Assembly (NCBI GenBank): GCA_030524105.1
Contig: JAUNHE010000004.1
Span: forward strand, 81,394-145,393
Direction of reading: 5' to 3'
DNA length: 64,000 nucleotides
Source: Rothia sp. (in: high G+C Gram-positive bacteria)
GTDB taxonomy: Bacteria; Actinomycetota; Actinomycetes; Actinomycetales; Micrococcaceae
Shown here: positions 9,366-17,957 of the stretch, piece by piece
Numbering within the stretch: position 1 is the stretch's first letter
How the letters are laid out: each line of letters begins with the position of its first letter
Notes under the pieces: model-generated
Seen by the model: only the letters and a program-made list of their open reading frames with translations
What the model was told of the DNA's origin: nothing
Database searches by the model: none
Program-made: the position numbers and the translations under genes

Positions 9366-9487
9366 TGTTTTTGTCCTTTCCTGAGACCATTTTCTTATAC
9401 CCAGAACTAGACTACCAAGTTCTTAGGCTATTGCTGGAGCATAGCTGGCAAGAGTGCCCACCTAGGCGGGCCGGTTAGAATAGGGAT

Positions 9488-10600
9488 ATGACTTCACCTT
9501 CTGATGAACTGGTCTTAAAACTGGATGCTCACTATGCTGATTCTGCTCGAGCTCTGCTGTGGGGCACAGCCCTGGGCGATGCAGCAGGCTACCCCGTGGA
9601 ACTCTTAAGCGCCCAGGAAATTAGCTTACGCTTCCAGAATCAGGAAGGTTCTTTGGAAGATCAGCTCTTTACCGGCGCTCGTCGGGTCTCCGACGATACT
9701 CAGCTCACCCTCTACACCCTGGATGCTCTGCTGCAAGTCCTAGAGTGGACCAAGGCCGGCAGCAGCTGTGACGAGCTTGCCTGCCTGTGGCTGGCTTACT
9801 TACGCTGGTTTCGGGCTATTGGCTACCAGCACCCTGAACAGGCCCCCTACCAGCCGGATCGGCCTATCGACGGTTTTGCTTCTTTAAGGCAGCGCCGCGG
9901 CCCCGGTAAGGCAACCCTGGCCGCCTTATCAACCGGGCAATTGTTAACCCCTCAGCGGGAAGAACACCGGCAGGCCCTGGGCTCGGGAGCTCTGGTACGT
10001 TCAGCTGTCTTTGCCCTTCTACCGCTGGACCAGCTGACGGCGCTGCTTTCTTTAACCCGGCGGGCTGCCGCCCTCACGCACGGTCACCCGGATGCTTTAG
10101 GGTCAGCCTGCGCCTATGTGCTGCTTATTCGTGCTGCCCTGGTCTACAGGGGGCAGCCCTCCCCCCTAGTGCGGGCCCTGGAGCGGGTATTAGCCTGGAT
10201 GGAGCCCGGCCAGCTTTTAGCCCAGCTCTGCCCACCGACAACTCAGAGATGCCTGCAGCAAGCCTATCGGCTGGGCCGGGATGATGCTACTAGTAAGAGC
10301 CGGGTTGATCGGGCTTTTGGCAAGGGCTGGTTGGCTCCAGAGGTCCTTGGTATATCGGTCTTGGCCGGCATCCGGGCTGAGCAGCAGGCCGGTAGTGGCC
10401 AGCCCAGTCTTCTAGCTGGTATTAAGGCTGCGCTTATGATTGATGGGGATAGCGACAGCGTTGCAGCCATTAGTGCTGCCTTACTGGGGGCCGCTTACGG
10501 CTCAGCCCTCTTTGAGCCCCGACTGGTAGAAAGCCTGGATATCTACCCGGTGCTGGACTACATGCTGGGCGCCTGGTTAGAGCAGCTGGACCTAGCCTAG
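9488..10600 (+). CDS. ADP-ribosylglycohydrolase family protein
   Basis: A 370-residue all-alpha protein of the ARH/DraG family, which removes ADP-ribose from proteins or small molecules with two Mg ions. Family motifs are visible in order: LLWGTALGDAAGYPVE near residues 22-37, the metal site RRVSDDTQL near 66-74, and the C-terminal metal cluster DGDSDSVAAI near 318-327. These acidic residues match those binding the two metals. The physiological target is unknown. It overlaps the convergent APH-type gene by four bases. Confidence 0.85.
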   Translation: MTSPSDELVLKLDAHYADSARALLWGTALGDAAGYPVELLSAQEISLRFQNQEGSLEDQLFTGARRVSDDTQLTLYTLDALLQVLEWTKAGSSCDELACLWLAYLRWFRAIGYQHPEQAPYQPDRPIDGFASLRQRRGPGKATLAALSTGQLLTPQREEHRQALGSGALVRSAVFALLPLDQLTALLSLTRRAAALTHGHPDALGSACAYVLLIRAALVYRGQPSPLVRALERVLAWMEPGQLLAQLCPPTTQRCLQQAYRLGRDDATSKSRVDRAFGKGWLAPEVLGISVLAGIRAEQQAGSGQPSLLAGIKAALMIDGDSDSVAAISAALLGAAYGSALFEPRLVESLDIYPVLDYMLGAWLEQLDLA

Positions 10601-11475
10601 GCGGTATAAAACTCGTTCTTATGCTCGGTTAACCAGTTGTCTGCCCGTTCGATAGCTAACCGAACTATTGCGGCGCTCTTGCCGTTAGTAATAGAGTAAG
10701 CCACCGCTTCAAGAGCCAGCAGACGGGAAAGGATGATGGCTCGTTTTTGCTCTTCAGCACTAATGGCCTTTTTGAGGGAGGCCCAGCCGTACCAGTTACC
10801 CAGGGCAGCAAAGTCGTAGGCCGGGTCTGCAATGGTGGCATGGTCCCAGTCAATGACGCCTACCAGCTTATCTCCGTTCCAGAGAATATTGTGGCCCGCT
10901 AGGTCGCTATGAATCAGGCTGGGCCGCACGGGCTCAAGGTCCAGGACCGCGTCAATAAGGGCAGCAGCCACTTTACGGTTGGAGCGCAACAGTTTGGGAA
11001 CCACCAGTTCCTGTAGGGTTTGCACCCAATCCAGCCCACCCCAATGCTGGTGGGGGGCGTCAAGATAGGGCTCCATACCGTCATAGTCTATGGTATGGAT
11101 GGTGCGAACAAGCTGGGCCATAGCTTTTGCCGGAGCCGGGCCAGGGTGGCGCGGCTCACCCTTAATCCAGGACAGGCCAACGGCCGTATAACCGTTGCGG
11201 GTGATCGTTCTGGTGATAGGGCGGGGAACCTCAAAAGGCAGATTGTGAGGAAGCCGGCGCAATATCTCGGTCCGGCGGGCTACCATTTTTCCTATTTCGG
11301 GGGTTTTTGCCACACGAATGCTCAGTTCGCTACCCATATTGATGACAATGTGGGCAGAGCCGCTCGTTCGAATATCCCAGCGATCCTGAGCAACGTTTAA
11401 ACCGGCCTGATCCATGACGGCCTGGACAACCATGAGATATTTAGCTTGCTCAAGATGCGATCTATAAGGTGACAT
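10597..11475 (-). CDS. Aminoglycoside/macrolide phosphotransferase (APH) family kinase
   Basis: A 292-residue kinase of the APH family. The catalytic loop HSDLAGHNILW (Asp near residue 193) and the metal-binding GVIDWDHATIADPAYDFA segment (near 207-224) are intact. The N-terminal lobe has a short SGSAHIVINMG nucleotide loop and an Arg-Val-Ala-Lys strand. The layout resembles macrolide 2'-phosphotransferases (Mph), but fructosamine, choline and other small-molecule kinases share this fold. A resistance role cannot be claimed from sequence alone. It has the chromosome's normal base composition and no adjoining mobile genes, arguing against recent resistance transfer. Confidence 0.8.
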   Translation of the reverse strand: MSPYRSHLEQAKYLMVVQAVMDQAGLNVAQDRWDIRTSGSAHIVINMGSELSIRVAKTPEIGKMVARRTEILRRLPHNLPFEVPRPITRTITRNGYTAVGLSWIKGEPRHPGPAPAKAMAQLVRTIHTIDYDGMEPYLDAPHQHWGGLDWVQTLQELVVPKLLRSNRKVAAALIDAVLDLEPVRPSLIHSDLAGHNILWNGDKLVGVIDWDHATIADPAYDFAALGNWYGWASLKKAISAEEQKRAIILSRLLALEAVAYSITNGKSAAIVRLAIERADNWLTEHKNEFYTA

Positions 11476-11552
11476 GCTGCCTCGTTGTGTTCCACACTCT
11501 CTTACCTTAAGTGTGCGTCATGAGATAAGTAAAAGCAAACCTTAACTCAGGG

Positions 11553-12179
11553 TTACCGGATTAAAACATTTTTAATATGAGGCAGTAAAGCACGCAGGGC
11601 CCGGCCCCGGTGACTGATGGAGTTTTTAGTCTGCTCCGATATTTGTGCACAGGTTAAGCCGGCTTCCTCCCCCTGAAGATCAGCCGGCATAAAGATCGGG
11701 TCGTAACCAAACCCCGCACTACCCCGCGGCTCATAAGTCAGGCTACCTTCCATACTGGCTTGCTCCACCCTCTCATCACCGGCTGGGGTCACCAAGGCAG
11801 CGGCGCAGACAAAGCGGGCAGTTCTCGCTGCAGCCGGAATATCACGCAACTGGTTGAGCAATAGCTGCAGATTAGCCCGGTCCTGGCCATGCTGGCCGGA
11901 CCAGCGAGCCGAAAAAATACCCGGGGCCCCGCCCATAACATCAACCACCAGGCCCGAATCATCGGCGATACTGACCAGGCCGGTAGCGGCCGCTGCAGCC
12001 CTGGCCTTTTTAAGAGCGTTCTGGGCAAAACTGGTTCCGTCTTCAAGGGGATCAGCCAGCTTAAACTCGGTCAGGTCGTGCAGGCTAACCTCAAGCTTTT
12101 CCTGAGCCAGCAGCTGCCTGAGTTCAGCTACTTTTGACCGGTTGCTGCTTGCTAAAAGCAGCTGCGGAAGATCGGTCAT
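11553..12179 (-). CDS. rdgB: Non-canonical purine NTP pyrophosphatase (ITPase)
   Basis: A 208-residue RdgB/HAM1 enzyme that hydrolyses dITP, ITP and XTP to the monophosphates, keeping deaminated purines out of nucleic acids. The N-terminal [11 protein letters not shown] corresponds to the substrate-binding (S/T)xNxxK motif. ADDSGLVVD near residues 72-80 is the family metal and catalytic block. [11 protein letters not shown] near 153-163 and SHRGRAL near the C-terminus are canonical. Its start overlaps the rph stop by four bases (ATGA), a conserved actinobacterial arrangement. Confidence 0.95.
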   Translation of the reverse strand: MTDLPQLLLASSNRSKVAELRQLLAQEKLEVSLHDLTEFKLADPLEDGTSFAQNALKKARAAAAATGLVSIADDSGLVVDVMGGAPGIFSARWSGQHGQDRANLQLLLNQLRDIPAAARTARFVCAAALVTPAGDERVEQASMEGSLTYEPRGSAGFGYDPIFMPADLQGEEAGLTCAQISEQTKNSISHRGRALRALLPHIKNVLIR

Positions 12180-12919
12180 TGGCCAAGCACCTCCCGCTGA
12201 ATAGCAGCAAGCTGGCTACTTCCTAGCAGGGCTAAGTCCAGTAGCTGGTCAAGTTCTGCCCGGTTAAAAGCGGCAGCTTCGGCAGTACCCTGAACCTCCA
12301 CAAAGTCTCCCCGACCAGTCACTACAACATTCATATCGGTTTGTGCCCGCACGTCCTCTGCATAGGGCAGATCCAGCATGGGTACCCCGTCAATAATTCC
12401 TACTGAAACCGCCGCAACCGAATCGGTGATGGGCTGGGCTTTTCTGGGTAAAATATTCTGCTCCTTGGCCCAATTCACACTATCGACCAAGGCAACGTAG
12501 GCCCCGGTAATAGCGGCCGTACGGGTACCTCCATCGGCCTGCAAGACGTCACAGTCAAGAAGCAGGGTGTTCTCCCCCAATTCCTCGGTCTTAACCACCG
12601 CCCGTAAAGACCGGCCAATGAGGCGAGAAATTTCGTGGGTTCTGCCCGACAGCTTACCTTTAACAGATTCACGAGAAGAACGAGTATTGGTAGCCCGTGG
12701 CAGCATGGCATACTCGGCGCTCACCCAGCCACGGCTCTGTCCCTTAAGCCAGCGGGGAACCCCTTCGGTAAAAGAGGCTGTGCACAGTACCTTGGTCTGG
12801 CCACATTCAATCAGGGCAGAGCCTTCTGCCTGGCTAGACCAGCCCCTGCTAATGCGTACCGGCCGAAGCTGATCAACAGCCCGCCCATCGGCCCGCTCCA
12901 CCTTAACTCCTTGATCCAT
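12176..12919 (-). CDS. rph: Ribonuclease PH
   Basis: A phosphorolytic exoribonuclease that trims tRNA 3' ends, 247 residues from ATG 12919. An upstream in-frame extension to 13144 is rejected: it lies wholly inside the preceding MBL gene and would be far longer than the family norm, whereas 12919 has GGAAAGGA upstream. Motifs include the phosphate-site region [14 protein letters not shown] with RSSRES, the [17 protein letters not shown] block, and [19 protein letters not shown]. It overlaps the upstream MBL gene by 17 bases and rdgB by four, giving a coupled MBL-rph-rdgB unit. Confidence 0.95.
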   Translation of the reverse strand: MDQGVKVERADGRAVDQLRPVRISRGWSSQAEGSALIECGQTKVLCTASFTEGVPRWLKGQSRGWVSAEYAMLPRATNTRSSRESVKGKLSGRTHEISRLIGRSLRAVVKTEELGENTLLLDCDVLQADGGTRTAAITGAYVALVDSVNWAKEQNILPRKAQPITDSVAAVSVGIIDGVPMLDLPYAEDVRAQTDMNVVVTGRGDFVEVQGTAEAAAFNRAELDQLLDLALLGSSQLAAIQREVLGQ

Positions 12920-13841
12920 CCGCCCTGTCCTTTCCTTCCAGCTGATCATTTCCGGTCCCTGTATCCATGCTATAGGTAGAGAAGGCCTGCCTCTTGATGG
13001 CCCGCAGGGTTGTTGTGGCAGGATCTGTCCCCCTACCCCTGTTTTCTGGCCGGGGATGAACCAGGTAGGTTGCCCCCGGTTCTGCCAGACCAATGCCACC
13101 GTCAAAAACTGCCGCAGCCTCTGCCTTGACCTCTTCTGGATCATTCCAGACCGGTAGATGGGTCAGCATCAAATTACGGACATGAGCCTGCTGGGCAGTC
13201 TGGGCGGCCCGCCTGCCGGTCAAGTGAATACCGCGTAAGTGGTCATCGCGGCCCTCCTGATAGGCGGCCTCGCACAGAAAGAGATCCGCGTCCTGGGCAG
13301 CAGCCAGCAAGCCCGGGCAGGCGTCAGTATCTCCCGAGTAGGCCAGCACCGTTTTACCGTTGATGGACTCACACTCAATCCGCAGGGCGTAGGGTTCTTT
13401 AACCGGATGAACTACCTCAAAAGGACGAACTTTAAAGGGCCCAATTTCTACACTCTGCCCAGGCTTCCAGTACCTAAAATCAAACTCGGTCTGCATACCG
13501 GTCTGCATGGTCAACCCGTGTGTATTCAGTAGGTACTGATGGATATCTGAGGGACCGTAAAGCGGCAGTGGACCCCGGGGCCAGCCCCTAGGATCCCACT
13601 TAATGGCCACGTATACCCCTGAGAGATCAATGCAGTGATCGGGATGGAGGTGGCTGATCAGAATAGCGTCAATATCGGCTAAATTAACATGCTGCTGAAC
13701 CGCGCCCAAGGCGCCGTTGCCCATGTCAACAAGGATCCGCCAGACCTTGCCCTCAGCACCGGTAGCAGAAAGCATGTAGCACGATGCCGGTGACGATGAG
13801 CTGGGGAAGGAGCCCGAGCATCCTATAACGGTCAAGCGCAT
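12903..13841 (-). CDS. MBL-fold metallo-hydrolase (RNase Z-like / cyclic phosphodiesterase-like)
   Basis: A 312-residue beta-lactamase-fold hydrolase. It begins with the [18 protein letters not shown] region typical of the RNase Z-related group next to murI in actinobacteria. The zinc motif [10 protein letters not shown] lies near residues 64-73, [11 protein letters not shown] supplies the bridging aspartate near 168-178, and HLTG and LTHLPVW supply later histidines. Members of this group are variously annotated as RNase Z-like or 3',5'-cyclic nucleotide phosphodiesterase; the substrate is unresolved. It lies 17 bases after murI. Confidence 0.82.
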   Translation of the reverse strand: MRLTVIGCSGSFPSSSSPASCYMLSATGAEGKVWRILVDMGNGALGAVQQHVNLADIDAILISHLHPDHCIDLSGVYVAIKWDPRGWPRGPLPLYGPSDIHQYLLNTHGLTMQTGMQTEFDFRYWKPGQSVEIGPFKVRPFEVVHPVKEPYALRIECESINGKTVLAYSGDTDACPGLLAAAQDADLFLCEAAYQEGRDDHLRGIHLTGRRAAQTAQQAHVRNLMLTHLPVWNDPEEVKAEAAAVFDGGIGLAEPGATYLVHPRPENRGRGTDPATTTLRAIKRQAFSTYSMDTGTGNDQLEGKDRADGSRS

Positions 13842-13858
13842 GCAAAGAAATCCTTAGG

Positions 13859-14833
13859 CTAGGCAGAGGGCAGCGAGCCACTCATGCTGGTATCAATCTT
13901 GTGGGTCCCCTGACCCACCATCTCCTGGGGAAGGACAGCCAAAGAACCGGTAGGAAACTGCTCAGCAATCGAAGCAGCATGCCGAACCCCCGGCGATTCC
14001 GGGCCCAGAAAACGCTGAGTCAAACGATCAAAGGACTCTGTCTGTCCCGTCGCCAAAAACTCGTGATGAACCGGAGAACCATCCAGACGCTGCATATCGT
14101 GCTCCACCAGAGCACGGTAGACATCCTTTGCCGACTCCTCAGAAGAAGAAACAAGTGTAACCCCCGGGCCCATTATTAAAGAAATCACGGCAGTCAACAT
14201 GGGGTAATGTGTGCAGCCTAGAACCAGAGTATCCACTCCCCTGGCTTTGAGAGGAGCCAGGTATTGCTCGGCAGTAGCCAGCAGCTCAGGACCGGCTGTA
14301 ATGCCCTGCTCCACAAAGTCAACAAACCGGGGGCAGGCAACAGAAAAAATCTGGTGGCCGCTAATAGCAAAAATATCCTCATAGGCTCGAGAGGTCACCG
14401 TAGCCTCAGTGGCAATAACACCAATCTTGCCGTTACGGGTGGCAGCTGCTGCCCGCCGAGCTGCCGGCTGAATAACTTCCACCACCGGTATGCCATAAAC
14501 CCTGGTATAGCGCTCTCGTGCATCCCGTAAAACCGCGGCACTAGCAGTGTTGCAGGCAATCACCAGCATTTTGACGCCGGAATCAACCAGCTCATCCATA
14601 ATCCTGAGTGCATGAGCACGCACCTGGGCAATCGGCAGCGGACCGTAGGGGCCGTTGGCGGTGTCCCCCACATAAATAATGTTTTCGTGCGGCATTTGAT
14701 CCATAATGGCCCGGGCCACGGTCAAGCCGCCCACGCCGGAATCAAAAACACCCAGCGGGGCCGCAGCGGTAGGCTGTGACGGCACCTGTGTGCCCCAGGG
14801 AGTTTGAACAGTTTTAATAGAATCGTCCATCAT
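13859..14833 (-). CDS. murI: Glutamate racemase
   Basis: A cofactor-independent racemase that supplies D-glutamate for peptidoglycan, 324 residues, with an extension of about 45 residues at the C-terminus relative to many homologues. [12 protein letters not shown] near residues 28-39, [11 protein letters not shown] near 55-65, the first catalytic cysteine in VIACNTASA near 93-101 and the second in LGCTHYPML near 203-211 are all present. Two adjacent ATG codons (14833 and 14830) leave the exact start uncertain by one residue. It heads the murI-MBL-rph-rdgB run. Confidence 0.94.
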   Translation of the reverse strand: MMDDSIKTVQTPWGTQVPSQPTAAAPLGVFDSGVGGLTVARAIMDQMPHENIIYVGDTANGPYGPLPIAQVRAHALRIMDELVDSGVKMLVIACNTASAAVLRDARERYTRVYGIPVVEVIQPAARRAAAATRNGKIGVIATEATVTSRAYEDIFAISGHQIFSVACPRFVDFVEQGITAGPELLATAEQYLAPLKARGVDTLVLGCTHYPMLTAVISLIMGPGVTLVSSSEESAKDVYRALVEHDMQRLDGSPVHHEFLATGQTESFDRLTQRFLGPESPGVRHAASIAEQFPTGSLAVLPQEMVGQGTHKIDTSMSGSLPSA

Positions 14834-14950
14834 ACGTCTTTCGACAATAGTGCTAAAAGCTTTCCGAGAACATCCTTGGGCGCATACTGCGACCTAAGCC
14901 ACCTTTGTGAAGACATGATCCGGTCACAAATATGCCAGAAGACACAGCCT

Positions 14951-15517
14951 TTAGCTGGGTTCCTGATCAATATCAGCAAGCAAAGCATCCATGAGGGTGT
15001 CCTGTAGCCAGGTAACAAAGTTATAGACCAAGGCCATATAGTCCTCTACATTAGCAATACTGTCCCAGTTATTCTTAGCAGCAACCTCCTGGGAATCAAG
15101 CTCAGTCTTGATGTTCAGCCGGGCGCCCAAGGTCAGGCGCACATCGTTAAGGGCAGCAGCCCACATGCGGGCCTTAGCTTCATCCAGCAGGACCTGGCCG
15201 GTCTGAACATCAAATTCAGCCATTTTAAGCTGGCTGATCTTTTGCTGACGAAGATTCAGCTCTGTGTAACGGCGGAATTCATCGGCAAGCTCCGGATCCT
15301 TGCTGGCTGTCGGAAGCAACCTGGCCACCGCCGGATCCTGGGGTAGTTCTGCTGAAGAGGAAATACCGACGATAGCCTCCAGCGGGTCAACTTCCCCCTG
15401 CTCAAGAGGCTCTAAGGCCAGCGCGACATCGGCAAATAGTTTTCCTAGCAGGGAGGCTTCTTCGGCGCTAAAGCGCGCAAGGTATCCTCTGGCTGTAGAT
15501 TTAAAACCCTGAGCCAT
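14951..15517 (-). CDS. DUF2017 family protein
   Basis: A 188-residue protein matching DUF2017, an actinobacterial family almost always found between clpS and murI. A member in mycobacteria has been described as an oxidative-stress regulator (AosR). Here the sequence shows a helical protein with an acidic mid-region and the conserved RLTLGARLNI segment near residues 124-133. Its start directly abuts the clpS stop, so the two are surely co-transcribed. The function here is inferred from neighbourhood only. Confidence 0.8.
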   Translation of the reverse strand: MAQGFKSTARGYLARFSAEEASLLGKLFADVALALEPLEQGEVDPLEAIVGISSSAELPQDPAVARLLPTASKDPELADEFRRYTELNLRQQKISQLKMAEFDVQTGQVLLDEAKARMWAAALNDVRLTLGARLNIKTELDSQEVAAKNNWDSIANVEDYMALVYNFVTWLQDTLMDALLADIDQEPS

Positions 15518-15811
15518 CTATCCTTCTACTTTCTCAAATGTTGCCCACAGCCCCCAACCGTGCATGGCCTGGGTATGCCGTTCAGCTTCTTCCCGGGAGC
15601 CGGTAAAAACAACAGCCCGGCCCTCATGGTGGACCGCTAACATCAGCTGCTGGGCCTTCTCTTGACTAAAACCAAAGTGGCTGCGAAAAACATAGGTTAC
15701 ATAGGTCATCAGATTAACCGGATCATTCCAGACAATAACCTGCCAGCAGGCCGCTAAATCTAGGTCCTGGCTTTGGAGCAGATCCAGCTGCTCGTCGGGA
15801 GTCACCGTCAT
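15518..15811 (-). CDS. clpS: ClpS adaptor of the ClpAP/ClpCP protease
   Basis: A 97-residue N-degron adaptor that binds the Clp ATPase and delivers substrates with destabilising N-termini. The core WQVIVWNDPVNLMTYVTYVF (Asn-Asp-Pro motif) and HHEGRAVVFTGSREEAE match the family. ATG 15811 is preferred over the longer in-frame start at 15853 because GAGGAG lies 7 bases upstream. It is divergent from pncB across about 155 bp. Confidence 0.93.
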   Translation of the reverse strand: MTVTPDEQLDLLQSQDLDLAACWQVIVWNDPVNLMTYVTYVFRSHFGFSQEKAQQLMLAVHHEGRAVVFTGSREEAERHTQAMHGWGLWATFEKVEG

Positions 15812-15966
15812 TGTATTCTCCTCAGTGAAGGCAAGGGTAAGACTACGAAACACACTTTTTGGCTACGGCAATAAGAGACACAGTACCAGTAATACCAAGA
15901 AAGAGGACAATTTCAGGATAAGCACAAAAACTGGCTTCTTTCTTAAAGTAGCCAAAGAGCAGTACT

Positions 15967-17277
15967 GTGGTTCTTGTGTTTACATCATCTGCACTCTTAA
16001 CCGACCATTACGAGTTAACCATGCTCCAGGCAGCCTTAGAATCGGGAACAGCTCAACGGCACTGTGTTTTTGAAGTCTTTGCCAGACGGCTTGCTGACGG
16101 CCGGCGCTACGGGGTCCTTGCCGGAACCGGGCGTTTTCTTGAAGGTCTGGCTAATTTCCGTTTTGGCCACGATGAACTAGAGTATTTAGCGCAAACCAGG
16201 GTGGTCAACGATGCCACCCTAGAGTACTTACAAGACTTTCGTTTTACCGGCAACATCTACGGTTATGCCGAAGGGGAAATCTATTTTCCCCACTCACCGG
16301 TGCTACAGGTTGAAGCTAGCTTTGCCCAGGCCTGCATCCTAGAAACCTATCTCTTGTCCATCCTTAACTACGATTCTGCGGTGGCTTCAGCTGCTTCTAG
16401 GATGTCCCTTGCCGCAGGCAGACGGCCCTGCCTTGAGATGGGCAGCCGCCGGGCCCAGGAAATGGCTGCCATTGCAGCGGCCCGTGCCGCCATCATCGCC
16501 GGTTTTACCGCCACCTCCAATCTGGAAGCTGGCCGACGCTACGGGCTGCACACTATCGGAACCTCTGCCCATGCCTTTACCCTACTTCACGACAGTGAGG
16601 AAGAAGCTTTCCGGGCTCAGCTCAAGTCCCTGGGGGTAGAAACCACCTTACTTGTCGATACCTACGATGTAGAAAAAGCCGTTCGATTAGCCGTAAAACT
16701 AGCAGGGCCCAAGCTTGGTGGCGTGCGTTTAGACTCCGGTGACCTGGTGGCCCAGGCCAGCTGGGTCCGCCAACTTCTGGACGAGTTAGGCAATAGCTCC
16801 ACCAAAATTACCGTCACGTCTGATCTTGACGAATACGCTATTGCCTCCCTAGCGGCAGCCCCAGTGAACTCCTACGGGGTGGGCACCAAGTTAGTGACCG
16901 GCTCCGGGGCCCCCACCTCTTCTATGGTTTATAAGGTTGTTGCCCGCGAAAACAGCCTAGGTCAGCTGGAGCCAGTTGCCAAGGCCTCCAGCGGCAAGGC
17001 CTCCCTGGGCGGGCGTAAACACGCCATGAGACGGATCAACAAGGCCGGTGTTGCCAGTGCTGAAGTTATTGGTGTTGACGTTCAGGCTCCAGCAGACTCC
17101 AATGATCGGGAACTGCTGGTTACATACGTTAAGGATGGCCGGGTAGTCGACGGGTATACTGGTGCCCAAGGAGTCCGACGGGCAGCTGAACGCCATGCCA
17201 GATCCTTACGTGAATTGCCCCGGGCGGCCAGCAGACTCTCCCACGGAGACCCCGTTATCCCCACCGAATTTGTCTAA
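15967..17277 (+). CDS. pncB: Nicotinate phosphoribosyltransferase
   Basis: Converts nicotinate and PRPP to nicotinate mononucleotide in the Preiss-Handler NAD salvage pathway. The 436-residue protein shows TDHYELTML near residues 12-20, FEVFARRLADGRRYGVLAG near 37-55, the HTIGTSAHAF phosphorylation-histidine region near 197-206, and GVRLDSGDL near 256-264. The start is uncertain: GTG 15967 and GTG 15976 are both possible, and neither has a strong ribosome site. pncA follows 30 bases downstream, so the two probably act and are transcribed together. Confidence 0.94.
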   Translation: MVLVFTSSALLTDHYELTMLQAALESGTAQRHCVFEVFARRLADGRRYGVLAGTGRFLEGLANFRFGHDELEYLAQTRVVNDATLEYLQDFRFTGNIYGYAEGEIYFPHSPVLQVEASFAQACILETYLLSILNYDSAVASAASRMSLAAGRRPCLEMGSRRAQEMAAIAAARAAIIAGFTATSNLEAGRRYGLHTIGTSAHAFTLLHDSEEEAFRAQLKSLGVETTLLVDTYDVEKAVRLAVKLAGPKLGGVRLDSGDLVAQASWVRQLLDELGNSSTKITVTSDLDEYAIASLAAAPVNSYGVGTKLVTGSGAPTSSMVYKVVARENSLGQLEPVAKASSGKASLGGRKHAMRRINKAGVASAEVIGVDVQAPADSNDRELLVTYVKDGRVVDGYTGAQGVRRAAERHARSLRELPRAASRLSHGDPVIPTEFV

Positions 17278-17307
17278 CCCCAACCCAACACACCCGAAAG
17301 TAAAACG

Positions 17308-17922
17308 ATGACCAGAGCCCTGCTTATTGTTGATGTCCAAAATGACTTTTGTGAAGGCGGCAGCCTAGCCAGCAAAGAGGGAGCGCAGGTGGCTACGGCT
17401 ATCAGCGAATACGTTGAGGATCACCACAGCGACTATGGAGCCATCCTGGCCACCCAGGACTGGCATATTGATCCGGGCCAGCATTTCTCTGATACCCCCG
17501 ACTACCGCACCAGCTGGCCCGTCCATTGCCAGGCAGATACCCCGGGGGCAGACCTGCACCCCAATCTGGACAGCGACTATATCCAGGCCTATTTTCGTAA
17601 GGGCCAATACCAAGGAGCCTATTCCGCCTTTGAAGGCCTCCTTGCCCCCGAAGATACCGTCCTAACAGGTGAGCGCACGGCCGGCGCCGCCCAGGAAGAC
17701 CACCCCACCCTTTCCTTAGATGACTGGCTGCAAGAGCGGGGTATCACCGATATTGACGTGGTAGGTATTGCCACCGAGTACTGCGTCAAAGCAACAGCTT
17801 TAGACGCTGTCGATGCCGGCTACGAGACCAGGGTCTTACAGGAGTTAACCGCCCCCATCTGCCAGCAAGACTGCCCGCAGGTCTACCGGGAACTGGAGCA
17901 GGCCGGGGTGGAGGTTATTTAG
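17308..17922 (+). CDS. pncA: Nicotinamidase
   Basis: A 204-residue amidohydrolase of the isochorismatase superfamily that deamidates nicotinamide to nicotinate, feeding pncB. The catalytic Asp in VDVQNDFCEGGSL (near residue 9), the Lys in YFRKGQ (near residue 99) and the nucleophilic Cys in GIATEYCVKATA (near residue 157) form the expected triad. The metal-site DWHIDPGQHFS is present. Nicotinamidases of this type also activate pyrazinamide in mycobacteria; that is family knowledge, not shown here. Confidence 0.93.
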   Translation: MTRALLIVDVQNDFCEGGSLASKEGAQVATAISEYVEDHHSDYGAILATQDWHIDPGQHFSDTPDYRTSWPVHCQADTPGADLHPNLDSDYIQAYFRKGQYQGAYSAFEGLLAPEDTVLTGERTAGAAQEDHPTLSLDDWLQERGITDIDVVGIATEYCVKATALDAVDAGYETRVLQELTAPICQQDCPQVYRELEQAGVEVI

Positions 17923-17940
17923 GCAGGTGCAGCACCGCCT
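17921..17940. terminator. Possible hairpin between convergent pncA and helicase genes
   Basis: AGGCAGGTGC (17921-17930) can pair with GCACCGCCT (17932-17940) with one bulge, in the 35-bp gap between convergent genes. No T-run follows, so terminator function is uncertain. A palindromic AGGGCCGGCCCT lies just beyond, at about 17947. Confidence 0.3.
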
Positions 17941-17957
17941 GCTCTAGAGGGCCGGCC

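Noticed and set aside
10597..11475. Calling the APH-type kinase a macrolide resistance gene
   Set aside because: The fold is shared by many small-molecule kinases; no mobile context or subtype-specific residue supports resistance.
12920..13144. N-terminal extension of rph
   Set aside because: It is entirely inside the upstream MBL gene; the downstream ATG has a ribosome site and gives the standard length.
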